A DNA stretch of 64,000 bases from Scopulibacillus darangshiensis (GCF_004341035.1 NZ_SLXK01000024.1:1-64000); one strand, 5' to 3'; shown: positions 1 through 8,585, numbered from the stretch's first letter. Made by a program: numbers and translations. Notes: generated by a model from the letters alone, not told the origin.

Positions 1-6
1 CTAGAA

Positions 7-42
7 AAACACCTTCAAATTCCGAAATAAATGAAGGCGTTT
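7..42. terminator. Terminator-like hairpin at window start
   Basis: An 11-base inverted repeat (AAACACCTTCA paired with TGAAGGCGTTT, one mismatch) with a 14-base loop and T/A-rich flanks. It probably ends a gene lying left of the window. Orientation is unclear because both flanks are A/T rich. Confidence 0.5.
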
Positions 43-204
43 GCCAATTTTCATCCAAATTGCTTCTTCGGTTAGTCCTATGAATAATCCGGGTTAAAGA
101 CTATTTTTATAGATATTAATAAATTTGACCATACCTTTGTCTTGCCATGATACATACAATGCCATTACATCAGTTGATAAAATTTCTTTAGAGGAGGAAG
201 TATA

Positions 205-1227
205 TTGCTTAATGATACGTCGATTGACATGATGAATAGGCTTGTAGGGACCAATGTGAAGATTAATATGGGTGGTCCTGAATCGCGAACTGGAAGGTTG
301 CTCGCTGTTAAATCAGACTTTCTTGTTGTTGACACTGAAAAAGATGGGGTTATTTACTACCAATTAGCACATGTAAAAGGGGTGTCAATAGATTCCAAAG
401 ATGAATATCGGAGAAGATCCAGAAGAGTACGATTCATCAATACGGATTGTTTTAAAGATGTATTGAAAAAATTAGTCCACAAACGGGTAAGACTCAACCG
501 GGGCGGCCCGGAAAGTGTTGAAGGTGTCTTAAATAATGCTTTTAAGCACTACATTGAGGTTACCGGCAATGACAATGTCCTATTTATTTCGATTTACCAT
601 CTAAAGAGCATCAGCCATGTATCACACGAACATGGGGGCGGTAAGTCCTCCGGTCATAAAAAAGGATCAGGCAAGAAAAAGAATCAAAAGTCTTCAGGTA
701 ACAATAAATCATCTGGAAACGACAAGAAGTCAACAGGAAATAAAAGATCTTCAGGTAAAAACCGTTCATCCCGTAACCGGAAATCATCGAGCGGAAGGAA
801 GTCTTCTTACTACTGGAAATCGAGAGACAGAAAATCTAACCGCAAAAGAAGCGACGTCTGGGAAGCCATTCACTCCGCTCGTGAATCAGGCACCGATAAA
901 TATATGCATAATAACCCGTACGGAGATTGCCATGACTCCTGCAAATCAAGGAGGTCACGGCGTTCAAGCAGGGGTTCCAAATGGTCTAATCGCTCTAGAC
1001 ACTCCAGATGGTCCAGCGGTTCAAACCGCTCAAGACATTCAGGACGTTCAAACCGTTCCAATCGTTCACGCCGCAGATCATCTAGAAATTCAAGGCATTC
1101 ACGAGGGTCTAACAGGTCAAATCGATCCAGAAATCACAACCGCCGTCATTCAGGAAGTTCCAGGCACTCTAGTTCGACGGGTTCACGGCATCTCGGCAGC
1201 TACTTTAGAGTCAATAAAATGCAGTAA
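205..1227 (+). CDS. cotB: Spore coat protein CotB
   Basis: Outer spore-coat protein, 340 residues. The N-terminal half has two copies of a CotB/YuzF-type module (about residues 9-60 and 84-137), each with the hallmark GGPES turn, a beta-strand segment and a closing 'HVKGVS' or 'HLKSIS' type strand. Residues from about 145 to the end are a low-complexity tail of Ser, Arg, Lys, Asn and Gly. B. subtilis CotB has the same layout, and its Ser/Lys/Arg tail is phosphorylated by the coat kinase CotH; a cotH gene lies 2.3 kb downstream. The start is TTG at 205, eight bases after GAGGAGG (191-197). The tail here is richer in Arg and Asn than the B. subtilis one. No sigma-K promoter could be fixed with confidence. 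Identification is strong from the module plus tail plus cotH neighbour. Confidence 0.9.
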   Translation: MLNDTSIDMMNRLVGTNVKINMGGPESRTGRLLAVKSDFLVVDTEKDGVIYYQLAHVKGVSIDSKDEYRRRSRRVRFINTDCFKDVLKKLVHKRVRLNRGGPESVEGVLNNAFKHYIEVTGNDNVLFISIYHLKSISHVSHEHGGGKSSGHKKGSGKKKNQKSSGNNKSSGNDKKSTGNKRSSGKNRSSRNRKSSSGRKSSYYWKSRDRKSNRKRSDVWEAIHSARESGTDKYMHNNPYGDCHDSCKSRRSRRSSRGSKWSNRSRHSRWSSGSNRSRHSGRSNRSNRSRRRSSRNSRHSRGSNRSNRSRNHNRRHSGSSRHSSSTGSRHLGSYFRVNKMQ

Positions 1228-1277
1228 CGCTCATGCAGTAAACATTGATCTTTTAATAAAGGGGGGGTGGAAAAATA

Positions 1278-1433
1278 TTGTTGATGACGCTGTTCATTTT
1301 GTTTCAAGGCTGTCTCTTATATGTATTGGTCAGGCCGATTGAAACGCCAGAGAAACCTGTAGTTAAACTTGAAACTAAATCCAGAAAAATAGAAACCACC
1401 TCCTTAAAATATGAGGCGAAATCAAATGCTTGA
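1278..1433 (+). CDS. Possible 51-residue membrane peptide (small ORF)
   Basis: An open frame of 51 codons starting at tandem TTG codons (1278, 1281), preceded by GGGGGGGTGG (1261-1270). It has one hydrophobic stretch (about residues 3-17, including FILFQGCLLYVLV) and a Lys/Glu-rich C-terminus. It runs 8 bases past the likely start of the permease gene (ATG 1426), suggesting translational coupling. I recognise no family. The alternative is a leader peptide, or a chance frame left over from the repetitive cotB end. The ribosome-binding site is the main support. Confidence 0.4.
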   Translation: MLMTLFILFQGCLLYVLVRPIETPEKPVVKLETKSRKIETTSLKYEAKSNA

Positions 1434-2778
1434 TGTTTATCCATTACTCACCATAACTATTTTTCTTATTACAATCTTCATTATGATATGGAACCCTTGG
1501 AAAATAAACGAAACGATTCCAACAGCGATCGGAGCATCTTTATTTTTATTATTAGGCATTGTACCGCTGACAAGTATTCTTGAGATCTTCAATATCGTCA
1601 GCGGTGCATCTGTTACCATTCTATCAACCATAGTGATGTCTATTGTTTTGGAAAGTGTGGGTTTTTTTCGATGGGTAGCATTTAATCTCGTAAATAGAGC
1701 TAAAGGATCTGGTGTAAAGCTATTTGTCTACGTTAACTTACTTTGTTATTTAATGACGATGTTCTTTAATAACGACGGAAGTGTCCTGATAACAACGCCA
1801 ATTCTAATTAAGACGGTTAATCTGCTGAATTTGAAACCTCATCAGAAGATCCCTTTTTTGTTATCTGGTGCCACTATTGCCACTGCATCAAGCGCGCCGA
1901 TCGCCATAAGCAATATAGCGAACCTGATTGCCCTTAAAATAGTTGGGTTGGATATAAACGGTTATGTCGCTATGATGTTTATTCCGTCTATGATTGGGAT
2001 TCTGGTCATAGCTACACTATTATTCTTGTATTTCAAAAAGGACATACCAAAGAGGCTGCCAAATATTGAGTTGGATATGACCAATTATGATAATCCTCAT
2101 TCATTACCGCACCCATTATCAGGCCGACCCGGCCAAATTCATGTTGATTGGGGGATGTTCAAAATATGTCTCGGGGTGATCGTGATCGTTCGGGGCAGCT
2201 ATTTTCTGTTAACACCTTTTGGCATACCGATTGAATGGATTGCCATAATAGGTGCACTTGTTTTAATCGGGATTCGCTGGTATAGAAACAGGGCCGGCAT
2301 CATGGATGTTATTAAGAAAACACCGTGGCATATTCTGCTATTTGCTTTTAGTATGTATATTCTAGTATATGGGCTGCAAAATATCGGTTTAACATCATAT
2401 TTAGTAGGCTTTCTTGAAGGAATTGTGCAGTCTAGCCGTTTACATGCGGTATTTATAATGGGTGGACTTCTTACCCTGTTATCGAATGTTTTCAATAACT
2501 TGCCATCAGTTATGATCGGCACGCTGACTTTAACCAAAATGAATTTAGACCCGCATACTCTTCAAATCGCATATCTTGCAAATATATTAGGGAGCGATAT
2601 AGGATCACTTCTCACACCCATTGGAACCCTTGCGACTTTGCTTTGGATGTTCATTCTGAAGGAAAACCATATTTTAATGAGCTGGAAGAAATATATTAAG
2701 GTAACCATTGTTGTGATACCAATTGGGCTGTTTATAAGTTTAATTAGCCTATACTTTTGGACAAATTGGTTGTTTTAA
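1426..2778 (+). CDS. ArsB/NhaD-type membrane permease
   Basis: Integral membrane transporter of the ion transporter superfamily, about 450 residues with ten or more hydrophobic helices. The segment FFNNDGSVLITTPI (about residues 110-125) and the later 'SNVFNNLPSVMIG' half-repeat are the paired membrane-embedded motifs typical of ArsB arsenite pumps and the B. subtilis YdfA group. The transported ion is not known: no arsR or arsC is nearby, so arsenite export should not be assumed. An in-frame ATG exists at 1411, but it is preceded by an anti-Shine-Dalgarno-like CCACCTCC; ATG 1426 has GAGGCG seven bases upstream and overlaps the small ORF stop, so I prefer 1426. It is sandwiched between two CotB-type coat genes on the same strand with short gaps, which suggests expression in the mother cell during sporulation. 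Confidence 0.75.
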   Translation: MLDVYPLLTITIFLITIFIMIWNPWKINETIPTAIGASLFLLLGIVPLTSILEIFNIVSGASVTILSTIVMSIVLESVGFFRWVAFNLVNRAKGSGVKLFVYVNLLCYLMTMFFNNDGSVLITTPILIKTVNLLNLKPHQKIPFLLSGATIATASSAPIAISNIANLIALKIVGLDINGYVAMMFIPSMIGILVIATLLFLYFKKDIPKRLPNIELDMTNYDNPHSLPHPLSGRPGQIHVDWGMFKICLGVIVIVRGSYFLLTPFGIPIEWIAIIGALVLIGIRWYRNRAGIMDVIKKTPWHILLFAFSMYILVYGLQNIGLTSYLVGFLEGIVQSSRLHAVFIMGGLLTLLSNVFNNLPSVMIGTLTLTKMNLDPHTLQIAYLANILGSDIGSLLTPIGTLATLLWMFILKENHILMSWKKYIKVTIVVIPIGLFISLISLYFWTNWLF

Positions 2779-2805
2779 GTTTTCTTTAAAGGAGGGAGGA
2801 ACATT

Positions 2806-3471
2806 TTGGAACATTTTAGGAATTTTATTGGGGAAACAGTCGAAGTTGTAATGAGCGGGAATCATTATATTAATGGTATCTTGATCGATAATGGCCCAGA
2901 TATCATTGTGATTTATGATGGGGATGATTTTCTGTATATCCCGTTAATTCATATTCAGTTTATTAACTTTAATAATAGTGAAGAATATGACTTTGAAAAG
3001 CCTGAGGATGTCCCCATCGGCGATAAGGATGATTCTATATCTCTAAGAAAAGTATTGAATAATGCTAAAGGAATATTTACTGAAGTATTTGTAACAAGCA
3101 ATCAGTCCATTCACGGGTATGTGACAAGTGTGATGAATGATTACCTTGTTTTTTTCTCGCCAGTATACAAAGAAATATTTATTCCCTTAAACCATATAAA
3201 GTGGCTTATGCCCTATAATATAAGCGAACGTCCTTATGCTTTAAACAAAGAAGAATTCCCAATTACCCCTTCTAATATTCCTTTGGCCAGAACGTTTGCA
3301 CAGCAATGCAAGAAATATATAGGGCAAATCGTTATTTTTGACCTTGGCAACAATCCTAATAAGATTGGCAAATTAGTGAAAGTAGATGACAGCCAAATAG
3401 AATTAATTATTGCCCGTAATCAATCCATCTTTACGAATATAAATCATGTCAAAACGGTTCATTTGCCCTAA
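2806..3471 (+). CDS. CotB-like spore coat protein without Ser/Arg tail
   Basis: A 221-residue protein with three weakly conserved copies of the CotB/YuzF-type beta module (about residues 1-57, 75-140 and 160-221). Each ends in an 'I/H-hydrophobic-xxHI/HVK' strand such as LIHIQFI, LNHIKWL and NHVKTVH. It lacks the GGPES turns and any low-complexity tail, so it would not be a CotH substrate of the usual kind. TTG start at 2806 with GGAGGGAGG at 2791-2799. The gap to the permease is 27 bases and no terminator is seen between them, so cotB, small ORF, permease and this gene may form one late-sporulation transcript. Function beyond coat structure is inferred. Confidence 0.65.
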   Translation: MEHFRNFIGETVEVVMSGNHYINGILIDNGPDIIVIYDGDDFLYIPLIHIQFINFNNSEEYDFEKPEDVPIGDKDDSISLRKVLNNAKGIFTEVFVTSNQSIHGYVTSVMNDYLVFFSPVYKEIFIPLNHIKWLMPYNISERPYALNKEEFPITPSNIPLARTFAQQCKKYIGQIVIFDLGNNPNKIGKLVKVDDSQIELIIARNQSIFTNINHVKTVHLP

Positions 3472-3475
3472 AAAA

Positions 3476-3505
3476 AGGGGTCTGACCCCTCGGGGTCAGA
3501 CCCCT
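3476..3505. terminator. Bidirectional terminator, copy of a palindromic repeat
   Basis: Perfect 14-base inverted repeat AGGGGTCTGACCCC with a two-base loop, between the converging cotB-like gene and cotH. The cotH stop codon (3496-3498) lies inside the right arm. The same palindrome recurs at 20503-20540, with a half copy at 15481-15495. Confidence 0.8.
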
Positions 3506-4578
3506 GATAAATGTTTTTTTAAATAATGGTTTCTTTTGTTAATAAAATCAAAGATAAAATCAGGTTCATCGTCAAATCGGTCAATGTCCGAGCTAATATA
3601 TGGATCCTTTAATACATAAGGCCGTAATTGGTCATGCATTGCCATGATTTTCGGCTTTTGGAAATCAACTGTAAATTGACTGTCCAAAATGTCCGAAAGG
3701 ATTTTCCGGTATTCTTTTCGAAATGACGGTACATCTAATATCCGTGCGGTTAAGGTATTATAGCCTGTTATTGGCACATAATCATAAGCCATTCTTTTTC
3801 CATTAATATCCCGCCCCCAAGTCGCATCATAATCCCAGGGAATGATCTCGAATAATCCTGTGTTATCCCGCCGATACAAGGCGTAGTTATGGATGAATCC
3901 GTCAAAATTTTGCGTGCAGACGACACCTGACAACCAGCGCAAATATTTATTGGTGTCGATATAGTTTACTATTTCCTTCTCGAATTCCGAACGGGTTGTT
4001 GTATTTATTTTATAGACCAAATCGCTTAAATAATGATGATCCCTTTTGGATCCCAATTTTCTGCTGTAACCAGAATCGAAGGCCCGTTTGGCATCGTTAT
4101 CAAGGGGACTCATTAAGGAGAAATTGGCATCATCATCTTCAGCATAAAAAATAGAGCCGTTTGGCAAGCGTCTCCTCTTCAGGAATTGGCTATCCACTGA
4201 TTCAAGCTGTAAATAAACACCCTGGTATTTCCCGTTAATTGTAAGATTGACATGACGGGATTCCGGTGATAAATTTCCAATATCTGAAAAAAAGTCTAAT
4301 GACAGCTTATTTCTTAATAGTGATTTATCCATCAATTCGGCATTCAAATGGATTTCTTTCACACCCAGGAATGATCGCTGAAAAGTGATATGATATGACT
4401 TCTTCTTAAATTTTCTAATATGTGCGCCGCGATAAGCGATATCAATATTATACTGTCTCTTTTCAAAAACGAGCTTGGCTGGAACAGGATCATCACACCA
4501 AATATCATCGCGCAATGCTCTGAGATCTCTTGGATTGATCAAAATATTGTAAGAAGGGACAGCCTTTTGATTAGTCAT
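3496..4578 (-). CDS. cotH: Spore coat protein kinase CotH
   Basis: Atypical protein kinase of the spore coat, 360 residues (B. subtilis CotH is 362). The sequence follows CotH throughout: IAYRGAHIRKFKKKSYHI near residue 48, the glycine-poor phosphate loop region, HLNAELMDKSLLRNKLS, and the metal-binding 'FEIIPWDYDATWGRD' segment near residue 240 that carries the conserved Asp residues. CotH phosphorylates Ser residues in the basic tails of CotB and CotG; a CotB with such a tail is encoded 2.3 kb away, and no CotG was seen in the window. It is transcribed towards the coat operon, with a shared terminator that contains its stop codon. Start ATG at 4578. Very confident. Confidence 0.95.
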   Translation of the reverse strand: MTNQKAVPSYNILINPRDLRALRDDIWCDDPVPAKLVFEKRQYNIDIAYRGAHIRKFKKKSYHITFQRSFLGVKEIHLNAELMDKSLLRNKLSLDFFSDIGNLSPESRHVNLTINGKYQGVYLQLESVDSQFLKRRRLPNGSIFYAEDDDANFSLMSPLDNDAKRAFDSGYSRKLGSKRDHHYLSDLVYKINTTTRSEFEKEIVNYIDTNKYLRWLSGVVCTQNFDGFIHNYALYRRDNTGLFEIIPWDYDATWGRDINGKRMAYDYVPITGYNTLTARILDVPSFRKEYRKILSDILDSQFTVDFQKPKIMAMHDQLRPYVLKDPYISSDIDRFDDEPDFIFDFINKRNHYLKKHLSGV

Positions 4579-4665
4579 CCAATCTTTCCTTTACGTTTTT
4601 AATATTATTGGTATGCGATAACCCTTGGATCTGTCAATTGTTTCAGTGGCAAAGTGTAAGAAAGG

Positions 4666-5439
4666 CTAGGCCGTGGCATTTAATACTGCGTTAATAATAT
4701 AATGATTGGCGGCTTCGTTTTTCTTGGCAGCCTGCCGATTTTCAGGGTTGAAGATATCAGAAGGCCCTCCTTTCCATTCGCCGCAAATATCAACACCTTG
4801 AACATGTTTTTGTCTGATAATGGCTGTAATCAATGGAACTAAATCAGATAAAATCATATGGCCCTGATCCCAGTTTGTCATAACAATTGATGGGTCGAGG
4901 ACGTCTTTATCAATGCTGATGTATACATTCTTGGTCTTGATCTGGGTAAGGATCTGTTTGATGTCATTATGTTTCGGATGTTCGTTTGGCATGATTTGCA
5001 GGGTGTTCTTTTTACCGGCGGGCAAGGCGGGAAGGTTTGAGGCATCGGGGCCAATAATGATCGTTTGAACCAAATGGGGCAAGTGCAGGATGGCGTGGTA
5101 GACCCAGGATCCGCACGATAGCATGGCTGGCGCTGAACTTTCTGTCAGATCGGAATGGTGGTCAATAAGCACTAGTGTGAAGGGTTCTTGAATCCTTGAC
5201 AGCAAGGCATAGGAGACATAATGATAATTACCGCTGCCGATAAGAGTAATTCCTGTAGGAGAATGGTGTTGAAGCTTTTGTTCAATTTGCTTAAAGGAAC
5301 TGGATTCACAGAATAGGTTTGTATGGCGGATCTCTTGTAAATCAATCCAATGATGTGGTCGCTCCCGCCACAGTTGTTCTTGGTCAAGATAACAGTTATC
5401 AAAATTCAGGAAAGCAATGTCTTCGTGGATTAAGCCCAT
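4666..5439 (-). CDS. Arginase/ureohydrolase-fold protein
   Basis: A 257-residue member of the arginase/agmatinase/formiminoglutamase superfamily. All usual dimanganese ligand motifs can be placed: a His in GSGNYHY (about residue 75), the Asp-His-x-Asp pattern in IDHHSD (95-99, normally DAHxD), and SIDKDVLDP (177-185, matching SxDxDxxDP). It is shorter than true arginases (about 300) and the loops flanking the site differ, so the substrate is unknown. TTG 5445 is an alternative start; ATG 5439 is better spaced from AAAGGATGG. It lies behind cotH on the same strand, 88 bases upstream of it, so co-expression in sporulation is possible. Confidence 0.75.
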   Translation of the reverse strand: MGLIHEDIAFLNFDNCYLDQEQLWRERPHHWIDLQEIRHTNLFCESSSFKQIEQKLQHHSPTGITLIGSGNYHYVSYALLSRIQEPFTLVLIDHHSDLTESSAPAMLSCGSWVYHAILHLPHLVQTIIIGPDASNLPALPAGKKNTLQIMPNEHPKHNDIKQILTQIKTKNVYISIDKDVLDPSIVMTNWDQGHMILSDLVPLITAIIRQKHVQGVDICGEWKGGPSDIFNPENRQAAKKNEAANHYIINAVLNATA

Positions 5440-5599
5440 AAACAAACCATCCTTTCATGATAGCTATTAAATTCTATAACTCTTATTTTATTCTATTATT
5501 GGTTAAAAGGGAAAAGAAATAAACTGACAGGGCATTGGGGAAACGGGAACCTAGCTTGAAAAGACGGGCTGGTTATGATAAATTAAATCTAAAATAAAT

Positions 5600-5697
5600 A
5601 TGCACTGGGGGAGCCGGATATGACGGCTGAGAGTAAGACTTGATAAGTCTTTGACCCTTTAACCTGATCTGGATCATGCCAGCGTAGGGAAAGTCGC
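5600..5697 (+). promoter_or_regulatory. TPP riboswitch (THI element)
   Basis: Recognisable thiamine pyrophosphate aptamer: the 5' GGGGGAGC segment, the core CTGAGAGT (5628-5635), the GACCCTTT AACCTGATCTGG block and the closing GCGTAGGGAA. It precedes thiW and is followed by an intrinsic terminator (5716-5749), so TPP should cause premature termination. A possible promoter, TTGAAA (5556) and TAAATT (5579) with 17-base spacing, lies just upstream. Confidence 0.95.
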
Positions 5698-5715
5698 GGA
5701 AATTTTCGTTTAGCC

Positions 5716-5749
5716 AAGCGCAAACCTATTCTGGATTTGTGCTTTTTTG
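5716..5749 (+). terminator. Riboswitch-controlled terminator
   Basis: Stem AAGCGCAAA/TTTGTGCTT (one G-U pair) followed by a T run, located between the TPP aptamer and thiW. This is the expected expression platform. Confidence 0.85.
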
Positions 5750-5800
5750 TATGTCTATTGATCTTCCATCGGGTCTCTCCTGGAGTAAGGAGGTACAAGT

Positions 5801-6304
5801 TTGATAGGATCTACCCGCAAGCTGACTTTTTCAGCGTTATTCATCGCTATTGGCACGTTAGCTGGCCATCTTATTTATATCCCGATCGGTGTGTCCAAAG
5901 TTTTCCCTGTTCAGCATACGATCAACGTGTTGTCTGCGGTTTTTCTCGGACCCGGTTATGGTGTATTTAACGCGTTTGCCATTTCCCTTTTACGCAATCT
6001 CTTTGGAACAGGATCATTGCTTGCCTTTCCCGGGAGCATGATCGGGGCGTTGTTGGCCGGTTATTTATTTAAGTTAACAAAAAGGAAGCTTTTCGCTGTC
6101 TTTGGTGAAGTTTTCGGTACCGGCATCATTGGCGCGTTAGTGTCTTTTCCAATCGCTAACCTGTTCTTGGGGCAAAATGTGGCTGCCTTTTTCTTTATTG
6201 TTCCGTTCCTGATGAGTACAGTATGCGGAAGTATTATAGCCTACATTATTGTGATCTTGTTAGAAAAAAACCGTGCTATAACTAAATATCTTCCAATGAG
6301 GTGA
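5801..6304 (+). CDS. thiW: ThiW, S component of a thiazole/thiamine-precursor ECF transporter
   Basis: A small hydrophobic protein (167 residues, about five or six membrane segments) matching the ThiW substrate-binding component of energy-coupling-factor transporters, thought to import the hydroxyethylthiazole precursor. The N-terminal 'LTFSALFIAIGTLAGHL' and the 'GVFNAFAISLLRNLFGTGS' segments are typical. The EcfA/EcfT module is shared and not in this window. TTG start at 5801 after AAGGAGGT. It is the first gene behind the TPP riboswitch; its stop overlaps the ribosome-binding site of thiD. Confidence 0.9.
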   Translation: MIGSTRKLTFSALFIAIGTLAGHLIYIPIGVSKVFPVQHTINVLSAVFLGPGYGVFNAFAISLLRNLFGTGSLLAFPGSMIGALLAGYLFKLTKRKLFAVFGEVFGTGIIGALVSFPIANLFLGQNVAAFFFIVPFLMSTVCGSIIAYIIVILLEKNRAITKYLPMR

Positions 6305-6312
6305 TTAATGTG

Positions 6313-7107
6313 ATGAAGACAGCTTTAACAATTGCCGGATCAGATTCCAGCGGTGGTGCCGGTATTCAGGCAGACTTAAAGACCTTTTCGGCACATGGTG
6401 TGTTCGGCATGAGTGTGATCGCTTCTGTCACTGCACAAAATACACAGGGTGTGACAGCAGTTGAAGACATGTCACCGAAAATAATTGATGCACAGCTTGA
6501 CGCTATATTTACGGATATAAAGGTTGATGCCGTCAAAATTGGTATGGTGTCAAATTCTGATGCAATCAAGGTCATTGCTGATAAGCTGAAAAGCTATCGG
6601 CCAAGACATGTTGTTCTTGACCCGGTGATGGTATCAAAGAGCGGATATGATTTATTACAGCCCGACGCAAAGCAAACACTTATAAGTGATTTAATTCCTT
6701 TAGCGGGTGTGGTTACCCCTAACCTTAGGGAAGCCGCAGTGTTGACTGATATGCGAATCGAGGGTATCGAAGGGATGGAAAGAGCGGCCAAGGCTATTTA
6801 TCACATGGGTTCTGCCAGTGTTCTTGTAAAAGGCGGGCATCTTAAGGAGGAACCTGTTGATATCCTTTATGATGGCAGCAAGCTTCATCATTACAAAGGT
6901 GAGCGAATCCATACGAAAAATACCCATGGTACAGGATGTACCTTATCTTCGGCTATTGCAAGCAATTTGGCAAAAGGCCTGACTTTGGACGAAGCGATTA
7001 TGGAAGCAAAAAGGTATATTCATGGTGCTATTAAGAACAGCTTTTCTCTTGGCGGCGGTGTTGGCCCCACTAATCATTTCTACCAGTGGTTTGGCGAAAG
7101 GGTGTGA
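6313..7107 (+). CDS. thiD: Hydroxymethylpyrimidine/phosphomethylpyrimidine kinase ThiD
   Basis: Ribokinase-family enzyme, 264 residues, that phosphorylates HMP and HMP-P to HMP-PP for thiamine synthesis. Visible motifs are the N-terminal 'IAGSDSSGGAGIQADLK' substrate-binding segment and the C-terminal 'NTHGTGCTLSSAIA' anion hole with the catalytic Asp replaced in the usual GTGC form. In-frame GTG codons occur at 6301 and 6310, but GAGGTGAT at 6298-6305 is best spaced for ATG 6313. It lies in the thiW-thiD-thiM-thiE operon under TPP riboswitch control. Confidence 0.95.
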   Translation: MKTALTIAGSDSSGGAGIQADLKTFSAHGVFGMSVIASVTAQNTQGVTAVEDMSPKIIDAQLDAIFTDIKVDAVKIGMVSNSDAIKVIADKLKSYRPRHVVLDPVMVSKSGYDLLQPDAKQTLISDLIPLAGVVTPNLREAAVLTDMRIEGIEGMERAAKAIYHMGSASVLVKGGHLKEEPVDILYDGSKLHHYKGERIHTKNTHGTGCTLSSAIASNLAKGLTLDEAIMEAKRYIHGAIKNSFSLGGGVGPTNHFYQWFGERV

Positions 7108-7113
7108 AACAAA

Positions 7114-7920
7114 ATGACGTCCATTAAGAACATGGCGGTGAGCTTTCAAAAAATTAATGATCAGCCGCCTCTGGTTCATCATATAACAAACGTCGTAACG
7201 GTAAATGACTGTGCTAATGTCACTCTGGCACTTGGCGGCCGTCCCGTGATGGCGGACAGTCCGGAAGAAGCCGGTGAGATGGTATCGATGGCTTCATCAT
7301 TAGTGATAAATATCGGCACATTACATGCGAATTCCAGCAAGGCTATGATCAATGCAGGGCTTAAAGCAAATGAGCGCGGCATCCCGATTATTTTTGATCC
7401 CGTAGGTGTCGGAGCGACAGAATACCGAAAAAAGACGGCTGACTATTTATTGAAGAAGCTTCGCTGTTCGGTCATTTGCGGCAACATGTCTGAAATGATG
7501 GCTATTGCTGGAGAAAAGACGCAAGCACGCGGAGTTGATTCGGGCGACAGCATGGCCTCAGCAAAGAAGCTTGCTTCCGGTCTCGCAGCCAAGCTTGGGG
7601 CAACGATTGCCATAACCGGTCCTAGGGACGTTGTTTCGGATGGCGAAAGGACGGTAAGCGTGGCAAATGGTCACCCAATGCTTGCAAATGTTACAGGGAC
7701 AGGATGTATGACGAATTCACTGATCGGTGTTTTTGCAGGCTCTGGAAACAGTCCGTTTGACGCCGCTGTTGCCGGGATAGCTGCAATGGGACTAGCTGGG
7801 GAAAAAGCTTATCAGGCACTATGTGAAGGTGAGGGTGTCGGCACGTTCAAGGTCCGGCTGTTTGACGCCTTATCTACATTAACACCCGAAGAATGGCAAA
7901 AAGGGGTGCAGATTTATTGA
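7114..7920 (+). CDS. thiM: Hydroxyethylthiazole kinase ThiM
   Basis: Cytoplasmic kinase of 268 residues that phosphorylates 5-(2-hydroxyethyl)-4-methylthiazole, the salvage step for imported thiazole. The HHITNVVTVNDCAN segment near residue 25 and the 'ANVTGTGCMTNSLIG' anion-hole motif near residue 190-205 identify the family. The neighbouring ThiW importer supplies its substrate and ThiE uses its product. No thiG/thiS/thiH thiazole synthesis genes are in this window, so this operon is built for salvage. Confidence 0.95.
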   Translation: MTSIKNMAVSFQKINDQPPLVHHITNVVTVNDCANVTLALGGRPVMADSPEEAGEMVSMASSLVINIGTLHANSSKAMINAGLKANERGIPIIFDPVGVGATEYRKKTADYLLKKLRCSVICGNMSEMMAIAGEKTQARGVDSGDSMASAKKLASGLAAKLGATIAITGPRDVVSDGERTVSVANGHPMLANVTGTGCMTNSLIGVFAGSGNSPFDAAVAGIAAMGLAGEKAYQALCEGEGVGTFKVRLFDALSTLTPEEWQKGVQIY

Positions 7921-8558
7921 GCAATAATATAGATTATTCTTTATACCTGGTAACAGAAGCATACAGAGAAGGCTATCGCAGTGAATATCTCAAGAAAGTT
8001 AGACAAGCTTTGCAGGGCGGCGTCAATGTCCTGCAATTCAGAGAAAAAAATGCTTCTTCACTTAGGCAGTTTGAACTGGCCAAAGCTTTAAAAGACATGT
8101 CACAATCCTTTCATGTTCCGTTCATTATAAATGACAGAGTTGACATTGCCCTTGCAGTCAATGCCGATGGTGTCCATGTTGGCCAGGAGGATTTACCTGC
8201 TGAAGATGTTCGAAGGCTAATTGGACCGGATAAACTTCTGGGGGTGTCCGCTGCGACAGTGGAAGAAGCAGTGAAGGCCGAAAGGGATGGTGCAGATTAC
8301 CTCGGAGTCGGATCAGTTTTCCAAACGGGTTCCAAAGGGGATGCAACGCTGATCGAAATGGATGAAATTGCCCGGATTCGGCAAGAGGTCACGATTCCGA
8401 TCGTTGCGATAGGCGGAATAAATGCAGAAAATGTTAAGCGTTTACCTGAGCGGCATGCAGATGGCATTGCCGTTATCTCAGCGATTCTGTCAGCCGCCGA
8501 TCCTAAGGGCGCTGCAGAACAATTGAAGGAACAATTTCTTTCAAAAAAACATAAATAG
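7917..8558 (+). CDS. thiE: Thiamine-phosphate synthase ThiE
   Basis: TIM-barrel enzyme joining HMP-PP and thiazole phosphate into thiamine phosphate, 213 residues from the preferred start (B. subtilis ThiE is about 222). Motifs: QFREKNA near residue 40, the 'FIINDRVDIALAVNADGVHVGQ' block, and GVSAATVEEA and 'VAIGGINAENV' near the phosphate site. The longest frame begins at ATG 7893, 28 bases inside thiM, but TTG 7917 follows AAGGGGTG (7901-7908) with good spacing and gives a four-base TTGA overlap with the thiM stop, so I choose it. Confidence 0.93.
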   Translation: MSNNIDYSLYLVTEAYREGYRSEYLKKVRQALQGGVNVLQFREKNASSLRQFELAKALKDMSQSFHVPFIINDRVDIALAVNADGVHVGQEDLPAEDVRRLIGPDKLLGVSAATVEEAVKAERDGADYLGVGSVFQTGSKGDATLIEMDEIARIRQEVTIPIVAIGGINAENVKRLPERHADGIAVISAILSAADPKGAAEQLKEQFLSKKHK

Positions 8559-8564
8559 AAAAAA

Positions 8565-8583
8565 AGCCGGCATTTCGCCGGCT
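8565..8583. terminator. Terminator between thiE and ade
   Basis: AGCCGGC-ATTTC-GCCGGCT hairpin. On the minus strand it is followed by seven T residues, so it is the terminator of ade. On the plus strand the tail is weaker but it can also end the thi operon. Confidence 0.85.
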
Positions 8584-8585
8584 AT

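Noticed and set aside
617-1342. Long open frame of 241 codons on the plus strand overlapping cotB
   Set aside because: It is the +1 frame of the low-complexity Ser/Arg tail of cotB; repeated AGA/TCA codons make long frames by chance and the sequence does not look like a folded protein.
5737-5970. 77-residue frame overlapping thiW
   Set aside because: Out-of-frame shadow that begins inside the riboswitch terminator.
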